A stretch of 64,000 nucleotides of DNA from NCBI GenBank assembly GCA_963796225.1, contig CAWCLK010000009.1, positions 127,314 through 191,313 of the forward strand. Reading direction: 5' to 3'. Positions within the stretch are counted from its first letter, which is position 1; every line of letters starts with the position of its first letter. The notes beneath the pieces are model-generated. The model had not been told where the DNA came from. It saw nothing but the letters and a program-made list of their open reading frames with translations, and did no database searches. Below are positions 8,903 through 17,738 of the stretch, piece by piece. The position numbers were made by a program, and so were the translations under genes. The DNA is from CAWCLK01 sp963796225. GTDB taxonomy: Bacteria > Actinomycetota > Nitriliruptoria > Nitriliruptorales > Nitriliruptoraceae.

Positions 8903-9829
8903 CCCCCGTCCCCACTCGCTGGCGTGCAGCCCCTCGGGCTTCGTGCTGGTGCGCAGGTGGGGCGCCGGGGTGCCCCGTTCCTGCAGGGCGTCGGGCAACC
9001 AGCCCTCCTGCCACGCCCGCCACAGCCGGGACAGGTCCCACGCCCGGGTCCCCGTCACGGTGACGCCCCGCCTGCCCGGCTCCTCCCGTCTCCCTTCCGC
9101 TCGCTCCCCCCGTCGCGACACCCGCCCCTCGGCCACCAGCAGCCACGCGTGCATCACCGTCCACGCGCAGTCCTCGAGCATCGACGAGAAGTAGGTGACC
9201 TGGGTCGACCCGGTGCGGTCGTCCAGCGACAGGAACAGCACCCGGTTGCCCGACCGCTGGGCCGGCGACTGCACCGCCACCTTCACACCCGCCACACGGA
9301 CCAGCCGCTGCGTCGGCTGGTCGAACAGGTCCGCGGCCCGGACCACACCGAGCGCGTCGAGCAGCGGCTCGTAGAACGACACCACGTGCCGCGACACGTC
9401 CAGGCCGAGCACCTTGAGCTCGTGGCGGGCCACCTCGGCACCGGACGGCGGGTCGAGGACGGGGCGGTGGTCGGCGTGCAGGTCCATCGCCTGCTGTTCG
9501 ACCCGGGGGCCGTCGTCCCGGCGGGGCCGCGTGGCGGCGTCCCGCCAGAGCTCCTCGACCACCAGCCGCAGCTCGCGACGATGGGCCGGTCCCCCGTGCC
9601 GTCCCACGCCCGCCACGTGGTCGAACGCCCCGGCCATCGCCAGGTGCTCGGCGGTGGGGCGCGACAGCCGCGCCCGTTCGCGCACGTCCCGCAGCGAGGT
9701 GAAGGGCCGCCCCGCGACCAGGGAGTCGATCTCGGCCTGCGTGATCCCCTTGAGGTCCTGCAGCCCCACCCGCACCGCGTAGCGGTAGTCGTTGCCGGCA
9801 TCGGAGAAGTCGAACCCGCTCGGCGGCAC
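8894..9829 (-). CDS. dnaE2: DnaE2 error-prone polymerase, C-terminal part (detached)
   Basis: A 311-codon frame that carries the end of DnaE2: YRYAVRVGLQDLKGI, the helix-hairpin-helix region (SRPTAEHLAMAGAFDH), and an OB-fold segment (VRVAGVKVAVQ...VLFLSLDDRTGSTQVTYF). It is not a complete protein. The catalytic body is the next frame upstream (9837-12782), in a different frame and ending at a stop at 9837-9839. Between them lies palindromic element B. There is no Shine-Dalgarno before the GTG at 9829, so this part is probably not made unless the break is a sequence error. Confidence 0.85.
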   Translation of the reverse strand: MPPSGFDFSDAGNDYRYAVRVGLQDLKGITQAEIDSLVAGRPFTSLRDVRERARLSRPTAEHLAMAGAFDHVAGVGRHGGPAHRRELRLVVEELWRDAATRPRRDDGPRVEQQAMDLHADHRPVLDPPSGAEVARHELKVLGLDVSRHVVSFYEPLLDALGVVRAADLFDQPTQRLVRVAGVKVAVQSPAQRSGNRVLFLSLDDRTGSTQVTYFSSMLEDCAWTVMHAWLLVAEGRVSRRGERAEGRREEPGRRGVTVTGTRAWDLSRLWRAWQEGWLPDALQERGTPAPHLRTSTKPEGLHASEWGRGSR

Positions 9830-9836
9830 GAGCTGG

Positions 9837-12782
9837 TCAGACGTCGAGTGTGCTCCTCGAATCGGTCATGACCGAGTCAGCCGCACACTCGACCCTCTTC
9901 CAGCCCGGAGGGACGCGGCCGCCCCGCACCCCCAGGCGGTGCTCGGCCTGGCCGCGGTCGATCACCTCGACCGTGTAGGGGCCCTCGGAGCGGTTGACGT
10001 CGGGCGGCAGCACCGCGACGCCGAAGTTGCGGCACTCGTCGAGGATCAGCCGACGCGGGTACATCCCCGGGTCGTGGGTCAGCAGTCCGGCCATCATCTC
10101 GGGGAACAGGTGGGCCTTCATCCACGCCGAGCGGTAGGTCGGCACGGCGAACGCCGCGGCGTGGGCCTTGCAGAACCCGAAGGAGGCGAAGGACGCGACC
10201 TGCTTCCACACCGCCTCGGCGTCCTCCTCGGAGAACCCCCGAGCCCGGGCGCGGGCCAGCGCCCACGCCTTCATCGGCCCGACCTTCGTGTCGTCGGACA
10301 GCTGTCGGCGCAGCAGGTCGGCGTAGGACATGTCGCAGCCGGTCAGGGCGCACAACGCCCCCATCACCTGCTCGTGGTAGACGACCACGCCGTGGGTCTC
10401 GCGCAGCACCGGCTCGAGCGACGGGTGCGGGTAGGCGAACGCCTCCTGGCCGTGGCGTCGCCGGACGAAGGGGCTGACCATGTCCGCCTTCACCGGACCG
10501 GGGCGGAACAGCGAGATCTCGGTGATGAGGTCGCCGAAGCCGTCGGGCAGGAGCCGGCCGATCAGCTCGCGCTGGCCCGGGGACTCGATCTGGAACATGC
10601 CGATGGTGTGGGTCGACTGGACCAGCCGGTAGGTGTCACGGTCGCCGTCGGGGATGTCGTCCACGTCGAAGGTGCGTCCGCGGGTGTGGGGCACGAGCTC
10701 GATGGCGTGCCGCATCGCCGACAGCATCCGCACGCCCAGCACGTCGAGCTTGAGCCAGCCGAGGTCGGCGACGTCGTCCTTGTCGAAGCACGTCATGGGG
10801 AAGCCCTGGCCCGACCGCTCGATCGGCGTGCGGTCCAACAGGTCCTCGGACGCCAGCAGGATCCCGCACGGGTGCATGGCGAGGTGGCGCGGCAGCCCGT
10901 CGATGCGCTCGACCACCTGGAACAGGGTGTCGAGCTGGCCCACGTCGAGGTTGGCGCCCTTCAGCTCGGGCAGGTGCTTCATCACCGCGGTGACGTCGCG
11001 GGCACGGGCGTGGGTGAACCCGGAGGCGATCTGGCCGAGCTCGTCGGGCGGCAGGCCCAGCACCTTGCCGACCTCGCGGATGGCCATGCGGGCCTGGAAG
11101 GTCTCGACCATCGCCACACAGGCGGTGCGGTGCTGGCCGTACCGGGCGATCACGAGGTCGTAGACGTCCTCGCGGCGGGCCGACTCCACGTCGATGTCGA
11201 TGTCGGGCAGCTCGTCGCGGTAGGGGTTCATGAACCGCTCGAACGCGAGGTCGTGGGCCACGGGGTCGACGTCGGAGATCCGCAGCGCGTAGCAGACGAG
11301 GCTGCCCGCGGCCGACCCCCGGCACGCCGCGAGGATCCCGAGCTCGGACCGGACCGAGGCCATGATGTCGCCGACGGTGAGGAAGTAGTCGTGCAGGCCG
11401 AGCCGGTCGACCATGTCGAGCTCGCGCTCGAGCCGCTCGCGGACCTTCGGGGTGACCCGGTCGAAGCGATCCGCCACCCCCGCCCAGCACCGCCGGTGCA
11501 GCTCGCCGGCGGCGACCTCGTCGGCCAGCCCGGTCAGCCGTGGGACCTGCAGCTCGCCGATCCCGAGCTCGACGTGGCAGTCGACCGCGAGGTCATGGGC
11601 GTTCACGAGCAGGTCGGGGCGTTCGGCGAAGCGTTCCGCCATCTCGTCGGGCGTGGTGAACCAGCCCTCGGCGGTGGTGCGGCCGAGGTGGTGCTGGCCG
11701 AGCGGGACCTGCTGGCGCACACAGGTCAGCACGTCGGCCAGGTGCGCGTCGTCGGGCACGAGGTAGCGCACGTCGTTGGTCGCCACCACGCCCACGCCGA
11801 GGTCGTCGGCCAGGGCCAGCGTGCGCGCCACCCGGGCGTCGTCGCCGGGCTCGTCGAAGGTGACGCCGTCCAGCGTCAGGCGCACCGCCGGGCCCAGCCG
11901 GCGCCCCCGGGGCGGCGTGCGGTGGTGGGTCACGGCCAGCCGCAGCCGGTCGGTGCCGACCACCTCGAGCCAGCGTCGCAGCTCGTCGGCGGCGGCCTCG
12001 CGCCGGTCGGCGGCCAGCAGCCGCCCCACCGGCGAGTCCGGCCCGAGCAGCACGTAGCACCCGTCGTCGCCCGTGGCGATCGGCAGGTCGTGCCAACGCA
12101 GGTGGGGCGAGCCCCGTTCGTCCAGCGCCACCGCCTCACGCCAGGCGGTCCGGTCCGCCCCGGCCGGTGTCAGGGACTCCATGCCCGTCCGTCCGAGGTG
12201 TGCCGCGGTCACCGACCGGCACATCCCGGCGAACCCGCCCGTGTCCCGGGCCAGCAGCGTCACGCGCGGGGCGTCGTCCTCGAGCCACTGCGGACCGCGA
12301 CTGGGGCGACCGTCGCGGGCGTCCCTCCTCCTGCCGAGGCGCGACACCGACCAGCCGGGGCGCGGGTGGGCGGGATCGGTCACGGGCTCGAGCGCGAGGT
12401 CGGTCCCGAACACCGGCACGATCCCCTCGGCCGCCGCGGCCTTCGCGAACCGCACCGCCCCGTACAGCCCGTCCCGGTCGGTCACCGCGACGTGGGTCAT
12501 CCCCGACGCGGCCGCGGCCGCGGCCAGCTCGCGCGGGCGGATCACCCCGTCGCGCAGCGAGTACCCGGTCCGGGCCGTCAGGTGCGCGAAGGGCGGGACG
12601 TCACCACCCGACTCGCCCCGCGCCCGGACGCGCCTGACGACGTCCTCGGCGGCCTCGCCGGCCCGGCGCACCTCGTAGGCACGCTGCGCCGCCGAGGCCA
12701 GCTCCTCGTACTCGGTGAAGACCCGCTTGCCTGCCACGGCCGACTCCGTCGGGGTCAGTCCCAGACGCGGTCGAGCGTCCAC
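9837..12782 (-). CDS. dnaE2: DnaE2 error-prone DNA polymerase III alpha, catalytic part, truncated by palindromic element
   Basis: 981 codons of the SOS mutagenesis polymerase. Seen: a PHP domain (FAHLTARTGYSLRDG, THVAVTDRDGLYG), the polymerase active site ELPDIDIDVES with its aspartates, and the palm/fingers region (GMFQIESPGQRELIGRL, ISLFRPGPVKADMVSPF). The frame ends WKRVECAADSVMTDSRS and a stop created inside or just past palindromic element B. The remaining DnaE2 sequence follows in another frame at 8894-9829. The GTG start at 12782 overlaps the DUF6504 gene by 28 bases, so the two are one operon under the SOS box at 13099. An internal GTG (VAGKR) is another possible start. As written, the protein lacks its C-terminal HhH and OB domains. 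Confidence 0.92.
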   Translation of the reverse strand: MDARPRLGLTPTESAVAGKRVFTEYEELASAAQRAYEVRRAGEAAEDVVRRVRARGESGGDVPPFAHLTARTGYSLRDGVIRPRELAAAAAASGMTHVAVTDRDGLYGAVRFAKAAAAEGIVPVFGTDLALEPVTDPAHPRPGWSVSRLGRRRDARDGRPSRGPQWLEDDAPRVTLLARDTGGFAGMCRSVTAAHLGRTGMESLTPAGADRTAWREAVALDERGSPHLRWHDLPIATGDDGCYVLLGPDSPVGRLLAADRREAAADELRRWLEVVGTDRLRLAVTHHRTPPRGRRLGPAVRLTLDGVTFDEPGDDARVARTLALADDLGVGVVATNDVRYLVPDDAHLADVLTCVRQQVPLGQHHLGRTTAEGWFTTPDEMAERFAERPDLLVNAHDLAVDCHVELGIGELQVPRLTGLADEVAAGELHRRCWAGVADRFDRVTPKVRERLERELDMVDRLGLHDYFLTVGDIMASVRSELGILAACRGSAAGSLVCYALRISDVDPVAHDLAFERFMNPYRDELPDIDIDVESARREDVYDLVIARYGQHRTACVAMVETFQARMAIREVGKVLGLPPDELGQIASGFTHARARDVTAVMKHLPELKGANLDVGQLDTLFQVVERIDGLPRHLAMHPCGILLASEDLLDRTPIERSGQGFPMTCFDKDDVADLGWLKLDVLGVRMLSAMRHAIELVPHTRGRTFDVDDIPDGDRDTYRLVQSTHTIGMFQIESPGQRELIGRLLPDGFGDLITEISLFRPGPVKADMVSPFVRRRHGQEAFAYPHPSLEPVLRETHGVVVYHEQVMGALCALTGCDMSYADLLRRQLSDDTKVGPMKAWALARARARGFSEEDAEAVWKQVASFASFGFCKAHAAAFAVPTYRSAWMKAHLFPEMMAGLLTHDPGMYPRRLILDECRNFGVAVLPPDVNRSEGPYTVEVIDRGQAEHRLGVRGGRVPPGWKRVECAADSVMTDSRSTLDV
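9842..9892. repeat. Palindromic mini-element, copy B (inside dnaE2)
   Basis: A 51-bp inverted repeat with perfect outer arms GTCGAGTGTGC and GCACACTCGAC, and an inner perfect palindrome TCGGTCATGACCGA. It shares both ends and much of its centre with copy A at 1542-1590. It lies exactly at the point where the dnaE2 frame is broken, between the VNRSEGPYTVEV segment and the YRYAVRVGLQDLKGI segment. Confidence 0.8.
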
Positions 12783-13071
12783 TGCCCGTCGCGCTGGACC
12801 AGCTCGTACACGCCCCGCGACTCGGGAACCCGTTGCGCGCCTCGACGCGCCACAGGTCGGTCTGCTCGATGCGGATCGGCTGGCCGTCGGGGCGGCGCCA
12901 CCAGCCGCTGTCCTCCCGCCAGTGCCCGAGCACCTGCAGGACCCGGTAGGTCCTCCCCCGCCAGTCGAAGGCCACCGGGGCGTCGTCGGCCCGCCCCACC
13001 GGGCCCGCCGCGACGGTCGCCGTCACCCCCACGTCCACGTGGTCGAGTGCCTCTCGGTACCTCTTCGTCAT
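12755..13071 (-). CDS. DUF6504 family protein (DnaE2-associated), frameshifted
   Basis: About 105 residues once a missing base near 12835 (in a run of Gs and Cs) is restored. The first frame gives MTKRYREAL...FDWRGRTYRVLQVLGHW...WWRR...TDLWRVEARNG and the second continues ESRGVYELVQRDGQWTLDRVWD. The WRGR-Y-V--VL-HW, WRVEA and VYEL--D--W-L-RVWD pattern is that of the small proteins usually encoded beside actinobacterial dnaE2/imuB. Their role is unknown but they travel with the SOS mutasome. The ATG at 13071 is 28 bases downstream of a perfect SOS box. The 3' end overlaps dnaE2. Confidence 0.8.
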
Positions 13072-13098
13072 CGTCGGCCCTCCGCCTCCTCGTGCGAC

Positions 13099-13114
13099 TC
13101 GAACACATGTTCGA
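13099..13114 (-). promoter_or_regulatory. LexA-binding SOS box upstream of DUF6504-dnaE2
   Basis: TCGAACACATGTTCGA is a perfect 16-bp palindrome identical to the mycobacterial SOS consensus. It is centred about 35 bases upstream of the DUF6504 ATG. With the dinB box at 2846 it places both error-prone polymerases of this window under LexA. Confidence 0.92.
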
Positions 13115-13212
13115 TCATGGAGGCGAACGTACGACCGGGGTGTGACCGCCACAACGTGAGCGCCCCGTCCGTGCGACCCGCGGACCGGACGTGCGACCGG
13201 GCGGGCGCGGGA

Positions 13213-14184
13213 CTACTCCGTCGGGCTCGGGGCGGGGCTGACCAGGCCCGCGCGCTGGCGCAGGGTGCGGGCGGCCGCCGTGGCCACGTCCTCGAGGGAC
13301 ACGCCCCGCACCACCTGGCCGTTCCACGTCCCGAGCAGCGCGGTGGTCAGCTCGTCGGCCAGCGGGGCGAAGGCCTCGACGAGGTCGGGGTTGGCCTCCG
13401 CGACCTCCTCACGCAGCTGCACCGACACCACGAAGGCCGGGAACACCTGCAGCGGGTCCTCGAGCAGGCGCAGCCCGGCGGCCCACGCCTCGCCGTCCGT
13501 GGCCGAGCCGAGGCCGACCAGGCACGACCCGGTCGCCACGCCCCGCAGCGCGGCGGTCGGCCCGAGGCGCGTCAGGGTGCGCGGGGCGATCGAGTACGCG
13601 GTGGCCAGCGCGTCCCAGCCGTCCTGGCGGACCGCGAAGTCGTCGTCGACGCAGACGAGCGCATCGGGGTCCTCGGCCAGCCGCGTGGCCAGCTGGGTGA
13701 TGGTGAACAGGTCGGCGGTGCGGGACGGGATCCCCCGCACGAACAGCCCGAAGGTCGCGTCCGCCGGCGGTCCGTCGACGCCCTTCTCGAGCTCGAACTC
13801 GGGGCGCAGCCAGTCGACCCCGTTGGTGCCGTCGACCGAGGCCACCCGTGCGTAGGAGGTACGCGGGTCGCCCGGCGGGTTGGGCAGTCCGAGCACGTCG
13901 AGCCACGCCTGGCCCGTGTAGCCCGGCAGGACGTCGACGTCCCCGACCTCCAGCGCCTGGCGGGCCGCCGCCCCGTCGGCACGCTCGACGACCTCGGTGC
14001 GGAAGCCCGCGTCGCGGGCGAGCTCGTCCAGGATCGCCGCGAGCAGGTCGGACTCCGCCTCCGGGCCGCTGCCGATCCGCACCAACGGCCCCGTCGGGGT
14101 GGGGTCGGCGGGGTCGGTCCCGACCGGCGTGCAGGCCGCGGCCAGCAGGACCAGCAGGAGGGGGAGCACGAGGCGTCGGGTCAC
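13213..14184 (-). CDS. Glycine betaine/choline-type ABC transporter substrate-binding lipoprotein
   Basis: A 323-residue exported protein of the OpuAC/QAT family, which binds quaternary amines outside the membrane and delivers them to an ABC permease. It starts at GTG with a classic signal MTRRLVLPLLLVLLAAAC, and the lipid-modified cysteine would be C18. The core begins VRIGSGPEAESDLLAAIL, with PGYTGQAW and later VCVDDDFAVRQDGWDAL, which match the family. No permease or ATPase gene is adjacent, so it must work with components encoded elsewhere. The neighbours are unrelated. Confidence 0.88.
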   Translation of the reverse strand: MTRRLVLPLLLVLLAAACTPVGTDPADPTPTGPLVRIGSGPEAESDLLAAILDELARDAGFRTEVVERADGAAARQALEVGDVDVLPGYTGQAWLDVLGLPNPPGDPRTSYARVASVDGTNGVDWLRPEFELEKGVDGPPADATFGLFVRGIPSRTADLFTITQLATRLAEDPDALVCVDDDFAVRQDGWDALATAYSIAPRTLTRLGPTAALRGVATGSCLVGLGSATDGEAWAAGLRLLEDPLQVFPAFVVSVQLREEVAEANPDLVEAFAPLADELTTALLGTWNGQVVRGVSLEDVATAAARTLRQRAGLVSPAPSPTE

Positions 14185-14279
14185 GCCGCGCAGGGTAGGC
14201 GGGCGTGCGGGTCCCGCCGGGGCGCTGGGTACCCTCGCCGGCCAGGTCTCCCACTCCCGAGAAGGTGCTCGAGCAGGCC

Positions 14280-14654
14280 GTGCGCCGCGCCCTCGCGATC
14301 GTCACTGCCGTGCTCGCGGTGGGGGCCGGGGCGTGCGCGGGTGGTCCGGCGGACGCACCCGGCTCGGCTCCGCTGCCCGAGCTGTGCGACGCCCTGGCCG
14401 CGCCCGACGCGGCGACCGCCGGCGACCTGTTCGAATCGCGCGTCCACACGCCGCTGCACCAGCTGGCCGACGAGGTGGCGGGCGTGGACCGGGGCGTGGC
14501 CGCGGACCTGCTCGAGGCCAAGTTCGCGGTGGAGACCGTGGTGCGCGACGATGCCGGGGCGCCCGACGCCCTGGTCCACCAGCGGCTCGAGGACCTGGCC
14601 GTCCAGGTCCGGGCCGCGCTGACCGCGCTCGACCGCCCCGCCCCGAACTGCTGA
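14280..14654 (+). CDS. Small lipoprotein of unknown function
   Basis: About 124 residues with a lipoprotein signal (VRRALAIVTAVLAVGAGAC) and predicted lipidation at C19. The mature part is acidic and helical (LPELCDALAAPDAATAGDLF, then VDRGVAADLLEAKFAVETVV) and ends in NC. I recognise no domain. The start could be this GTG or an in-frame GTG at 14265; the first puts the signal peptide at the usual distance from the N-terminus. It lies 43 bases upstream of the thioredoxin-like lipoprotein gene on the same strand, so co-expression is possible. Confidence 0.65.
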   Translation: MRRALAIVTAVLAVGAGACAGGPADAPGSAPLPELCDALAAPDAATAGDLFESRVHTPLHQLADEVAGVDRGVAADLLEAKFAVETVVRDDAGAPDALVHQRLEDLAVQVRAALTALDRPAPNC

Positions 14655-14697
14655 CCCAGACTGCTGACCCCGACTGCTGATCTCGAGGACCCGCTCC

Positions 14698-15698
14698 ATG
14701 CGACTGCGCCGGACCACCCTGCTCCTGACCTGCTGGCCCTGCTCGCCACGGCCTGCGGCGGGGGTGACGGCGCCGCCTCGAACGCCGACCCCGGCTCGGA
14801 CCCGCTGGCCAGCGACGCCGCCGAGAACCTCACGCCGTCGACCCAGGTGGTCGCCCAGGTCGCGTCCTTCGACATGGCCGCCGGGCAGGACCAGCGCCTG
14901 CTGATCGGGCTGTTCACCGGGCAGCGCCAGGTCATCGGCGGCGGCGACATCCGCGTGCGGATCGGCCGCATCCCCGACGGCGAGCAGTCCGCCGACACGC
15001 AGGTCCAGATGTCCGACGCCGTCGACGCGTCGTTCCTGCCCGTGCCCGGCAAGGAGCCCGACCCGATGCCCGACGCCCCGACCCTCCTCGACGACGGCGT
15101 CGGCGTCTACGAGGCGCGGGTCGACCTGGACCAGCCCGGCAACTGGGGCGTGCAGGTCGAGGTCGAGCTCGAGGACGGGCCCGTCACCGCGACGGCCGTG
15201 TTCCCCGTGGCCGCGGAGCACGCCGTGCCCGCCGCGGGCGACCCCGCGCCCCGCGTCGACAACCCCACGCTCGACACCGCCGACGTCGACCCGGCCGTGC
15301 TGGACTCGCGCGCCCAGGGCGGCGAGGAGGTCCCCGACCCGGTCCTGCACGACACCAGCATCGCCTCGCTGCTCGACGCGGGCCGGCCGTTCGTGGTGGT
15401 CGTGTCCACCCCCGTCTACTGCGTGTCGCAGTTCTGCGGCCCGGTGACCGACCGGGTCGCCGAGCTGGCCGAGCAGTACGGCGACCGGGCCGGGTTCGTG
15501 CACCTCGAGGTCTGGAAGGACTTCGACAGCAACGAGCTGAACGAGGCCGCGAAGGCGTGGATCTTCGACCCGGACACCGGCGGCAACGAGCCGTGGGTGT
15601 TCCTCGTGGACGCCGACGGGACGGTCCAGGCGCGCTGGGACAACGTGCTCGACGACGACGAGCTGGTCTCCCTGCTGGAGTCGCTGCCCGCCTCGTGA
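14698..15698 (+). CDS. Thioredoxin-like lipoprotein, frameshifted in signal peptide
   Basis: About 333 residues. The ATG at 14698 begins MRLRRTTLLLT in one frame; a missing C near 14730 shifts to the frame that continues LLALLATACGGGDG, giving an intact lipobox with C20. The rest (to 15698) has a beta-rich middle (IRVRIGRIPDGEQ, YEARVDLDQPGNWGVQVEVE) and a C-terminal thioredoxin fold: PFVVVVSTPVYCVSQFCGPV with a CxxxxC pair, VAELAEQYGDRAGFVHLEVW, and WVFLVDADGTVQARWD. It should face outside the membrane. The cysteine spacing is unlike the CxxC of redox-active thioredoxins and recalls copper- or Sco-type proteins, so the role is open. Confidence 0.75.
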
Positions 15699-15703
15699 CG
15701 TCG

Positions 15704-16402
15704 TCAGGCGTGCGTGCCCGCCAGCGCCCGCCGGAGTGACCAGACCACGGCCGCGGGGTCGTCGGCCTCGGTCACGCACGCCCCGACCGACAGGCGTCGG
15801 GCCCCGGCGGTCAGGACCTCCGGCGCCCCGTCCACGTCGAGCCCCCCGCCGACGAACCACGGCGTCGTGGCGTGCCGGGCGGCGTAGCGCACCGGGTCGA
15901 GCCCGACACCCGGCGTGCGATGCCCCTCGCCTCCCCACAGCCCGGGGGCACGCGAGTGCACGGGGCCGACCACGAGGTAGTCGACGTCCTCGTCGGCCGC
16001 CGCGTCGACGTGCGCCGGCAATTCGACCACGCGGCCGATGAGCAGGTCGGGACCACCGACGCGACGGGCGTGGTCGGGATGGACCTCCGTCTGCCCGACC
16101 TGCACGCCGTCGGCACCGACGTCGGCCGCCAGGCCCGGGAGGTCGGCGAGCACGAACAACGCCCCGTGCTCGTCGGCGACCCGGCGGAACACGGCCGCGG
16201 CCGCACGCAGGGCGGCCTCGTCCGCGGTGGCGTCTCGCAGGAGCAGCAGGTCGGCACTGGCACCGCAGCACGTCGCCAGCAACCCGGCGAGGTCGCCGTG
16301 CCCGGCCTCGGTGCCGGCGACGACGGCCAGCCGCGCGTCCACCAGCCGGGCCTGTCGGCGGGCGCCGACGTCGGAGACGACGGGCAGCTCCCGGGGCGTC
16401 AC
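15704..16402 (-). CDS. Thiamine-phosphate synthase (ThiE)-like protein
   Basis: A 232-residue TIM-barrel protein. The segments FVLADLPGLAADVGADGVQV, VGQTEV, IGRVVELPAHVDAA, DEDVDYLVVGPVHSR and PWFVGGGLDVDGAPEVL follow the ThiE order (ADGVHLGQ, IG.S, ADY.G.GP, GG). ThiE joins the pyrimidine and thiazole halves of thiamine. Some positions differ from the canonical enzyme, so it may be a TenI-type relative. The GTG start at 16402 overlaps the stop of the upstream membrane gene (GTGA), which suggests translational coupling. The two small upstream genes show no link to thiamine. Confidence 0.75.
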   Translation of the reverse strand: MTPRELPVVSDVGARRQARLVDARLAVVAGTEAGHGDLAGLLATCCGASADLLLLRDATADEAALRAAAAVFRRVADEHGALFVLADLPGLAADVGADGVQVGQTEVHPDHARRVGGPDLLIGRVVELPAHVDAAADEDVDYLVVGPVHSRAPGLWGGEGHRTPGVGLDPVRYAARHATTPWFVGGGLDVDGAPEVLTAGARRLSVGACVTEADDPAAVVWSLRRALAGTHA

Positions 16403-16743
16403 CCCTCGGCCTCCAGCTCGACGTCGTGACCGGGCGCACGCGGGGCGCGCCGGCCGGTCAGCTGCGGCGGCAGCAGGCCCACGTCCCCGCCGGCGAGGCG
16501 TTCGCCCCGGTCGCCGGCGTGGATCATCCCGCGCAGCGCCGACCCACCGACGACCACGACCTCGACGAGGAACATGCCGGCCAGGGCCGCACCGACCCAG
16601 GCGCCGAGGTCGGACGGGTCGAGGCCACCGCCCACCAGGCCGGAGACGAGCCACCCCACGAGCGCGAGCGACCCGAGCACGAGCGCGGAGGTCCGCACGC
16701 GGCGAGCGGCGCGGCCGAAGTCGACGATCGGGGGGTGGGACAT
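16399..16743 (-). CDS. Small membrane protein, two predicted TM segments
   Basis: A 114-residue protein with two hydrophobic stretches (about residues 20-38, SALVLGSLALVGWLVSGLVG, and 47-68, LGAWVGAALAGMFLVEVVVV) followed by a charged C-terminal tail. I recognise no family. It starts at ATG, 10 bases after the stop of the upstream gene, and its own stop overlaps the ThiE-like start, so the three genes form an operon on the minus strand. Confidence 0.75.
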   Translation of the reverse strand: MSHPPIVDFGRAARRVRTSALVLGSLALVGWLVSGLVGGGLDPSDLGAWVGAALAGMFLVEVVVVGGSALRGMIHAGDRGERLAGGDVGLLPPQLTGRRAPRAPGHDVELEAEG

Positions 16744-16753
16744 GCGTCGGTGC

Positions 16754-17113
16754 CTAGAGGTCGGGGTCGCCGAGGTCGATGCGCATCGTGCCGAGGACGC
16801 GCCGCAGCTCGGCCTCGACCGCGGCGATCGTGGCCGGCAGCTTGACGTCGTGGGCCGGGTAGACGTCGTGGAACGACAGCTCGCCGGTGCCCAGCACCCA
16901 ACCGCGTTCGGCCAGCAGGTCCCCGAGCGACGCCGACCAGGTCAACACCACGTGGTCGTGGTAGTCGTGCAGCGTGAAGGTCACGTGCCGGTTGAGCTGC
17001 AGCGTCCACATGCGCCCGCCCCGCCGGCTGGCGCCGCCCAGCACGAACCCGAGCTCCTCGAGGTGGTCCTCGAAGGTCGGGTCGGCGGCGGGCTCCTGGC
17101 CGTTGGGCTGCAC
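16754..17113 (-). CDS. Conserved-looking hypothetical protein
   Basis: A 119-residue soluble protein starting at GTG, first gene of a three-gene minus-strand operon with the membrane protein and the ThiE-like gene. Visible features are a predicted beta-sheet section (MWTLQLNRHVTFTLHDYHDH, VVLTWSASLGDLLAERGW) and a C-terminal helix (IAAVEAELRRVLGTMRIDLG). No catalytic motif or known domain is recognised. The real-gene call rests on normal codon bias and tight packing with its neighbours. Confidence 0.7.
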   Translation of the reverse strand: MQPNGQEPAADPTFEDHLEELGFVLGGASRRGGRMWTLQLNRHVTFTLHDYHDHVVLTWSASLGDLLAERGWVLGTGELSFHDVYPAHDVKLPATIAAVEAELRRVLGTMRIDLGDPDL

Positions 17114-17185
17114 GCGGCGTCCGGGGTGCGATGACGTGAGGGCGAGGTGAGGGTACGCGGCGGCGGCTCACCTAGACTCCCGCGC

Positions 17186-17674
17186 ATGCGACGTCCCTCC
17201 CGCCCCGTCTCCCTCGCCGTCTGGGCCCTGACCGCTGCCCTGGCCCTCGGCACGGCCGCGTGCGGCGGTGGCGACGGCTCCACGGCACGGGTCGAGGAGA
17301 ACCTCGACGCCCAGCGCGCCGCCATCGACGCGCTGCAGGCGCGGATGTCCGAGCTGTCCGACGAGGTCGGCGAGGTCACCTCCCTGGACCCGATGACGGG
17401 GCTCAGCGACCTCACCGAGCAGCTCGACGGCCTGACCACGCGGCTCGAGGACGTCGAGTCCACCATCGCCGCGTCCGCCGACGACGAGGACGTCACCGCG
17501 GTGGTCGCTGCCGAGGTCGGCAAGTTCAGCGAGCAGATCGACGAGCTCGTCGCGTCGGTCCGCGACCTCACGACGATGGTCAACGGGTTGCGGGGCGACC
17601 TCGACGCGCTCGAGTCCCGGTTCGAGGAGCACGCGAACGACCCGTTCGCCCACAACCGCGGCTCGGGCGACTGA
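17186..17674 (+). CDS. Coiled-coil lipoprotein
   Basis: A 162-residue exported protein. The N-terminus is a lipoprotein signal ending LALGTAAC (C26), and almost the whole mature part is heptad-like helix (VEENLDAQRAAIDALQARMS, LTEQLDGLTTRLEDVESTIA, VRDLTTMVNGLRGDLDALES). Such proteins act as envelope spacers or tethers, but no specific role can be given. The ATG at 17186 is preferred to an upstream in-frame GTG because it gives a normal signal peptide. It lies 64 bases upstream of the PASTA kinase on the same strand. Confidence 0.8.
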   Translation: MRRPSRPVSLAVWALTAALALGTAACGGGDGSTARVEENLDAQRAAIDALQARMSELSDEVGEVTSLDPMTGLSDLTEQLDGLTTRLEDVESTIAASADDEDVTAVVAAEVGKFSEQIDELVASVRDLTTMVNGLRGDLDALESRFEEHANDPFAHNRGSGD

Positions 17675-17738
17675 CCGCAGGCCGTCGGACCGGGGTCGCC
17701 TGACGGGCAGGACGGACCGGGGTCCGTACCATCCCGGC

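Noticed and set aside
9792..13145. A 1117-codon open frame antisense to dnaE2
   Set aside because: Same GC shadow effect; dnaE2 motifs (PHP, PDIDID) are unmistakable on the minus strand.
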